Position numbers and translations under genes: made by a program. The notes under the pieces were generated by a model that saw nothing but the letters and a program-made list of their open reading frames with translations, made no database searches and was not told the origin of the DNA. 7,049 bases of DNA from Mesorhizobium sp. (GTDB taxonomy: Bacteria > Pseudomonadota > Alphaproteobacteria > Rhizobiales > Rhizobiaceae): assembly GCA_030698645.1 (NCBI GenBank), contig JAUYMV010000371.1:1-7049 (forward strand), given 5' to 3'. This document shows, piece after piece, positions 4,616 through 7,049 of the stretch (position 1 is its first letter; each line of letters begins with the position of its first letter).

Positions 4616-5719
4616 ATGACCGACGCGGGCGATTTGAAACGACTCCCACTTGAACACCTCCACGTCGCCGCCGGCGCGCGCTTCGGCGGCTTTGCCGGCT
4701 GGTCGATGCCGCTGACCTATCCGCCCGGCGTGATGAAGGAGCACCTTCACACGCGGGAAAAAGCCGGCCTTTTCGACATTTCGCACATGAAGCTGTTCGC
4801 CGTCGCCGGCCCCGGCGCCGCCGCGATGATCGCCCGCGCGTGCCCGCTCGACGCCGCCGCGATTGCCGTCTCGCAGTCCAAATATACCTTCTTCCTCAAC
4901 GAGGCGGCCGGCATCATCGACGACCTGATCGTCACCCGGCTCGGCGCCGACCGCTTCATGATCGTGGCGAACGCCGGCAACGCCGCCGTCGACGAAGCGC
5001 ATCTCATGGAGATTGCCGCGGCCTTCGACTGCACGGTAACGCCGCTCGACCGGGTTTTTCTTGCCCTGCAGGGTCCCGAGGCGGCAGCGATCCTCGCAGG
5101 GGTCGGCGTCGATTTCGCTGGCCTCACCTTCATGCACGGCATCGAGCCGAAGCCGGGCTGGTTCATGACGCGGTCCGGCTACACCGGCGAGGACGGCTTC
5201 GAGATCGCGCTGCCGCCGGGCGAAGCCGCGGCATTCGCCGACTCATTGCTCGCCGACGGAACGGCCATGTGGATCGGGCTCGCGGCGCGCGACAGCCTGC
5301 GCCTCGAGGCGGGGCTTTGCCTGCATGGCCAGGACATCACGCCGGACATTAATCCGGTCGAAGCCGGCTTGATGTGGGCCATTGCCAAACCCGTCCGCGC
5401 CACCGGCGGTTTCATCGGCGCCGACGCGTTGCGCGCGAAGCTCGATGCGGGTGCGTCGGAGAAGCGCGTCGGCATCGCGCCGGAAGGCCGGCAGCCGGTG
5501 CGCGGCGGCGCGCCGCTCTTCAGCGAGGCGGGCGAGCCGGCCGGCCGCGTCACCTCCGGCGGCTTCGGGCCCTCGGTCAACGCCCCCGTTGCGATGGGCT
5601 ATGTCTCGGCCGCCCTCGCCCTTCCCGGCACGAAACTGTTCGCCGAGGTGCGCGGCAGCCGCGTACCGGTCTCGATCCATTCCCTCCCCTTCACCCCACA
5701 CCGCTACGTCAAAGGATGA
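4616..5719 (+). CDS. gcvT: Glycine cleavage system T protein (aminomethyltransferase)
   Basis: This 367-residue GcvT protein is the usual length. It transfers the methylene group from the aminomethyl-lipoyl arm of H protein to tetrahydrofolate, releasing ammonia and giving 5,10-methylene-tetrahydrofolate in the cytoplasm. Family landmarks are present: [13 protein letters not shown] (23-35), GLFDISHM (51-58), the [12 protein letters not shown] segment (95-106) with the Asp pair 102-103 that includes the catalytic Asp, the LALQGP motif, [32 protein letters not shown], and a C-terminal beta-barrel region with [11 protein letters not shown] chose ATG 4616 because GGAG ends 5 nt before it; an in-frame GTG at 4592 would place the start inside the expression-platform hairpin and add residues without homology. 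It is the first gene of gcvTHP and sits directly behind the glycine riboswitch. The TGA lies within the ribosome binding region of gcvH. Confidence 0.97.
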   Translation: MTDAGDLKRLPLEHLHVAAGARFGGFAGWSMPLTYPPGVMKEHLHTREKAGLFDISHMKLFAVAGPGAAAMIARACPLDAAAIAVSQSKYTFFLNEAAGIIDDLIVTRLGADRFMIVANAGNAAVDEAHLMEIAAAFDCTVTPLDRVFLALQGPEAAAILAGVGVDFAGLTFMHGIEPKPGWFMTRSGYTGEDGFEIALPPGEAAAFADSLLADGTAMWIGLAARDSLRLEAGLCLHGQDITPDINPVEAGLMWAIAKPVRATGGFIGADALRAKLDAGASEKRVGIAPEGRQPVRGGAPLFSEAGEPAGRVTSGGFGPSVNAPVAMGYVSAALALPGTKLFAEVRGSRVPVSIHSLPFTPHRYVKG

Positions 5720-5724
5720 TCCGG

Positions 5725-6090
5725 ATGACAACTTATTTTACTGCCGACCATGAATGGATTCGCGTCGAGGGCAATGTCGCCACCGTCGGCATTACCGACC
5801 ACGCCCAGCAGCAGCTGGGCGACCTCGTCTTCGTCGATCTGCCGGAGGTCGGGCGCGTCGTCGTCAAGGGCGATCCGGCAGTCGTCGTCGAGTCCGTCAA
5901 GGCCGCATCCGACGTATACGCCCCGGTGGATGGCGAAGTCACCGCCGTCAACGACACGGTCGGCGCCGAGCCCGCACTGGTCAATTCCGGCGCCGAGGGC
6001 GACGGCTGGCTGTGGAGGATGACGCTTTCGGACCCGACCCAACTCGCCGGCTTGATGGACAAGACCGCCTATCTCGCATCGATCGACTGA
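5725..6090 (+). CDS. gcvH: Glycine cleavage system H protein (lipoyl carrier)
   Basis: This 121-residue H protein is the lipoylated shuttle that carries the aminomethyl intermediate from P to T protein and is reoxidised by dihydrolipoyl dehydrogenase. It starts with [13 protein letters not shown] (5-17), continues through [23 protein letters not shown], and carries the lipoyl attachment lysine at Lys59 in [19 protein letters not shown]. The C-terminal part holds GDGWLWRM. Two ATGs are possible: 5716, which overlaps the gcvT stop, and 5725. AAGGA at 5712-5716 is 8 nt from the second but touches the first, so 5725 is preferred and leaves a 5-bp gap after gcvT. The protein would be 124 residues from the earlier ATG. 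It is followed by gcvP after 12 bp, in the same transcript. Confidence 0.97.
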   Translation: MTTYFTADHEWIRVEGNVATVGITDHAQQQLGDLVFVDLPEVGRVVVKGDPAVVVESVKAASDVYAPVDGEVTAVNDTVGAEPALVNSGAEGDGWLWRMTLSDPTQLAGLMDKTAYLASID

Positions 6091-6102
6091 GGATCATCTT
6101 CC

Positions 6103-7049
6103 ATGACCGACTTCGCTTCCCGCCATATCGGCCCACGCGCCCGCGACGAGCGCGCCATGCTGAAGACCCTCGGGGTCGTTTCCGTCGAGACGCTGATCAG
6201 CCTGGCGGTGCCGAAATCGATCCGTCTCGGTCGGCCGCTCGACCTGCCGGCGGCGGCAAGCGAAGCCGAGGCCCTCGCCGAGCTGTCAGCGATGATGTCG
6301 CGGAACGAGGTCCTCAAGAGCTTCATCGGACAGGGCTATCACGGCACGCTCACGCCACCGGTCATCCAGCGCAACCTGTTCGAAAACCCGGCGTGGTACA
6401 CCGCCTACACGCCCTATCAGTCGGAAATCAGCCAGGGCCGGCTCGAACTCCTGTTCCACTTCCAGACGCTGATCGCGGAACTGACCGGCCTGCCCGTCGC
6501 CTCCGCCTCGCTGCTCGATGAGGCCACGGCGGCGGCGGAGGCCGTCGGCATCGCCTACCGGCATCACCGCGAGAAGCGCCACAAGATAACGATCGCAGGC
6601 GCGCTGCATCCGCAGACGCTGGATGTGATCGAGACGCGCGCGCGGCCGCTCGGCATCGCCATCGGCTGCGACGACGTCGACGCGCAGACCGCGGCGCTGA
6701 TCGTGCCATGGCCGGACACGTTCGGCGTCTATGGCGACTATGCCGCCGAGATCGCCGCCGCCAGGGCTGCCGGCGCCCTGGTCATCGCGGTCGCCGACCC
6801 GCTCGCGCTCACCCTGCTGGAGGCGCCGGCCAGTTGGGGCGCCGACATCGCGGTAGGGTCCATGCAGCGGTTCGGCGTGCCGATCGGCTTCGGCGGGCCG
6901 CATGCGGCCTATTGCGCGGTGTCCGAGCCGCTGACCCGGCTGATGCCCGGCCGCCTCATCGGCCAGTCGGTCGATGCGAAGGGCCGGCCGGGCTACCGCC
7001 TCGCGCTGCAGACCCGCGAACAGCACATCCGCCGCGAAAAAGCCACCTC
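6103..7049 (+). CDS. gcvP: Glycine dehydrogenase (decarboxylating), P protein, 3' truncated
   Basis: The window contains the first 315 codons of a protein that is normally about 930-960 residues. P protein is a pyridoxal-phosphate enzyme that decarboxylates glycine and loads the aminomethyl group on H-protein lipoate. Conserved blocks are present in order: FASRHIGP (4-11), [19 protein letters not shown] (73-91), [21 protein letters not shown] (95-115), [11 protein letters not shown] (137-147), [19 protein letters not shown] (252-270), and [13 protein letters not shown] at the window edge. The pyridoxal-phosphate lysine lies in the second half, outside the window. The ATG at 6103 is preceded by GAGGA at 6089-6093, 9 nt away, overlapping the gcvH stop. 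The single continuous N-terminal frame suggests the one-chain P protein rather than the split gcvPA/gcvPB form, but this needs the missing 3' part. Confidence 0.96.
   Translation, partial: MTDFASRHIGPRARDERAMLKTLGVVSVETLISLAVPKSIRLGRPLDLPAAASEAEALAELSAMMSRNEVLKSFIGQGYHGTLTPPVIQRNLFENPAWYTAYTPYQSEISQGRLELLFHFQTLIAELTGLPVASASLLDEATAAAEAVGIAYRHHREKRHKITIAGALHPQTLDVIETRARPLGIAIGCDDVDAQTAALIVPWPDTFGVYGDYAAEIAAARAAGALVIAVADPLALTLLEAPASWGADIAVGSMQRFGVPIGFGGPHAAYCAVSEPLTRLMPGRLIGQSVDAKGRPGYRLALQTREQHIRREKAT

Noticed and set aside
1..7049. CRISPR arrays, tRNA or rRNA genes, insertion sequences, prophage genes
   Set aside because: No spaced repeat series, cloverleaf, transposase or phage signatures seen on either strand.

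Overview
The window is GC-rich (roughly mid-60s percent by eye) and compact, with short gaps, ATGA/TTGA stop-start overlaps and alphaproteobacterial-looking proteins. A tandem glycine riboswitch in front of gcvT-gcvH-gcvP, a glutathione-dependent formaldehyde gene and several rhizobial-type hypothetical proteins point to an alphaproteobacterium, most likely of the Hyphomicrobiales (Rhizobiales). No rRNA, tRNA, CRISPR array, transposase or integrase is visible.

Left part (1-2727, all plus strand): the 3' part of a repeat-containing, Cys-bearing hypothetical protein, which overlaps by ATGA a UPF0178 (YaiI/YqxD) gene. Next comes a complete VapBC/FitAB-type toxin-antitoxin pair. It has its own promoter (TTGAAT, 17 bp, TATCAT) with a perfect 7-5-7 inverted repeat laid over the -10 box. 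The toxin stop codon overlaps the TTG start of S-formylglutathione hydrolase (fghA), so this detoxification gene appears translationally joined to the toxin-antitoxin operon. A perfect 8-bp hairpin begins at the fghA stop codon.

Middle part (2738-4199): a small XRE-type helix-turn-helix regulator on the plus strand converges on a 333-residue hypothetical protein on the minus strand. By eye, the latter is an internal duplication of a two-unit helical module carrying a DGVV...E motif.

Right part (4200-7049): a 416-bp divergent intergenic region holds a CtrA-like TTAACCAT site and a complete two-aptamer glycine riboswitch, followed by gcvT, gcvH and the 5' third of gcvP, tightly packed. The riboswitch senses glycine and the three genes encode the T, H and P proteins of the glycine cleavage system, which breaks glycine down to CO2, ammonia and a methylene group on tetrahydrofolate. 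The expression platform can be read directly: the 3' strand of aptamer-2 P1 (CAGAG) can pair either with its P1 partner or with an identical CTCTG that runs into the gcvT Shine-Dalgarno sequence. This suggests translational ON control.

I did not find a clearly novel multi-gene system. The most interesting items are the riboswitch expression platform, the toxin-fghA coupling and the duplicated hypothetical protein.
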